Below are positions 51,196 to 51,416 of a stretch of 51,416 nt of DNA, piece after piece. Position numbers and translations under genes: made by a program. Below the pieces are notes generated by a model. It was not told the origin of the DNA, searched no databases, and was given only the letters and a program-made list of their open reading frames with translations. Source of the DNA: Chloroflexota bacterium (GTDB lineage: Bacteria > Chloroflexota > Dehalococcoidia > JACQUA01); assembly GCA_016210565.1 (NCBI GenBank), contig JACQUA010000144.1:1-51416 (forward strand). The letters are read 5' to 3'. Each line of letters starts with the position of its first letter. Positions within the stretch are counted from its first letter, which is position 1.

Positions 51196-51416
51196 TTTCA
51201 TCTCCTTCAATGTAATAGTTGGCGTTCCTGCAAAAACCACTTTCTACCAAATCGGCTCTGATGGTATTGAACTATTGAATATTTTCCCTGGCTTTATCAG
51301 CAAAGCCTTTAATTTCATCTATCGCACTACCCAGAATAAGACCTCCATCGCAGGCTTGGAAATGTCAAATAAAACGCACACTAATACGAACGCATTAATT
51401 AATTATACATAGTTGC
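51196..51416. other. Window end without a supported gene
   Basis: AT-rich. It holds a 16-bp end-like sequence (ggcgttcctgcaaaaa, 51221-51236) related to the MITE-like element at 24012. On the - strand, 51364 to 51272 reads about 30 residues (CDGGLILGSAIDEIKGFADK...) between stops; it could be a decayed gene end but is too short to call. Confidence 0.4.

Noticed and set aside
51272-51364. 30-codon protein-like fragment on the - strand
   Set aside because: Too short and bounded by a stop; could be chance.
1-51416. Insertion sequences or prophage
   Set aside because: No transposase, integrase or phage structural gene was recognised on either strand.

Overview
This is a GC-rich bacterial window. 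Most coding sequence ends its codons in G or C, while several intergenic stretches are AT-rich and full of repeats. There is no rRNA and no marker gene that fixes the taxon. The gene mix suggests a Chloroflexota (Dehalococcoidia-like) anaerobe or a relative: decaheme lipoprotein cytochromes with no porin partner, NadA/NadB/NadC, FmdB-type zinc ribbons, a Sec59-like kinase, and many orphan substrate-binding lipoproteins with CapA and isochorismatase-like hydrolases. This is inference; the sequence does not prove it.

Layout. (1) 1-3750, + strand: a pantothenate operon (DUF2520 reductase, panD, panB, panC) behind a promoter and a leader that contains an intrinsic terminator. (2) 3845-6541: an AbrB/PIN toxin-antitoxin pair, then mnmE and a DsrE-like gene on the - strand. 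(3) 6880-12850, + strand: a small zinc-finger gene, then two separately promoted OmcA/MtrC-type decaheme lipoproteins whose lipidated Cys is followed by a collagen-like Gly-X-Y stalk. (4) 13070-20336: mostly small membrane, lipoprotein and zinc-ribbon genes, a 36-residue basic peptide gene too short for routine calling, dtd, a bicupin, and a Fur-family regulator next to a NicO-type Ni/Co transporter whose promoter carries a perfect 16-bp palindrome. (5) 20589-26902, - strand: ATP-grasp, nadC, nadB, nadA and a miaB expanded by an in-frame repeat insertion. (6) 27171-36568, - strand: tRNA-Ser(GCU) and a tightly packed defence operon, hsdM-hsdS-ATPase-DUF4276-hsdR-radC, in which the two target-recognition halves of HsdS are nearly identical. 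(7) 36694-51195, all - strand: an accessory locus with four intact and one decayed substrate-binding lipoproteins, three tandem CapA paralogues, three isochorismatase-fold hydrolases and an MmgE/PrpD protein. No ABC permease or ATPase is present in it.

The gaps between genes hold at least a dozen families of short, mostly palindromic dispersed repeats. They provide stop codons for three genes, the last codons of another, and an 86-residue insertion inside MiaB. No transposase, integrase or CRISPR array was seen.

The strongest candidates for unusual biology are the collagen-stalk decaheme pair, the nested defence operon with its symmetric HsdS, the permease-less binding-protein/hydrolase locus, the attenuator-like pan leader, and the 36-residue basic peptide.
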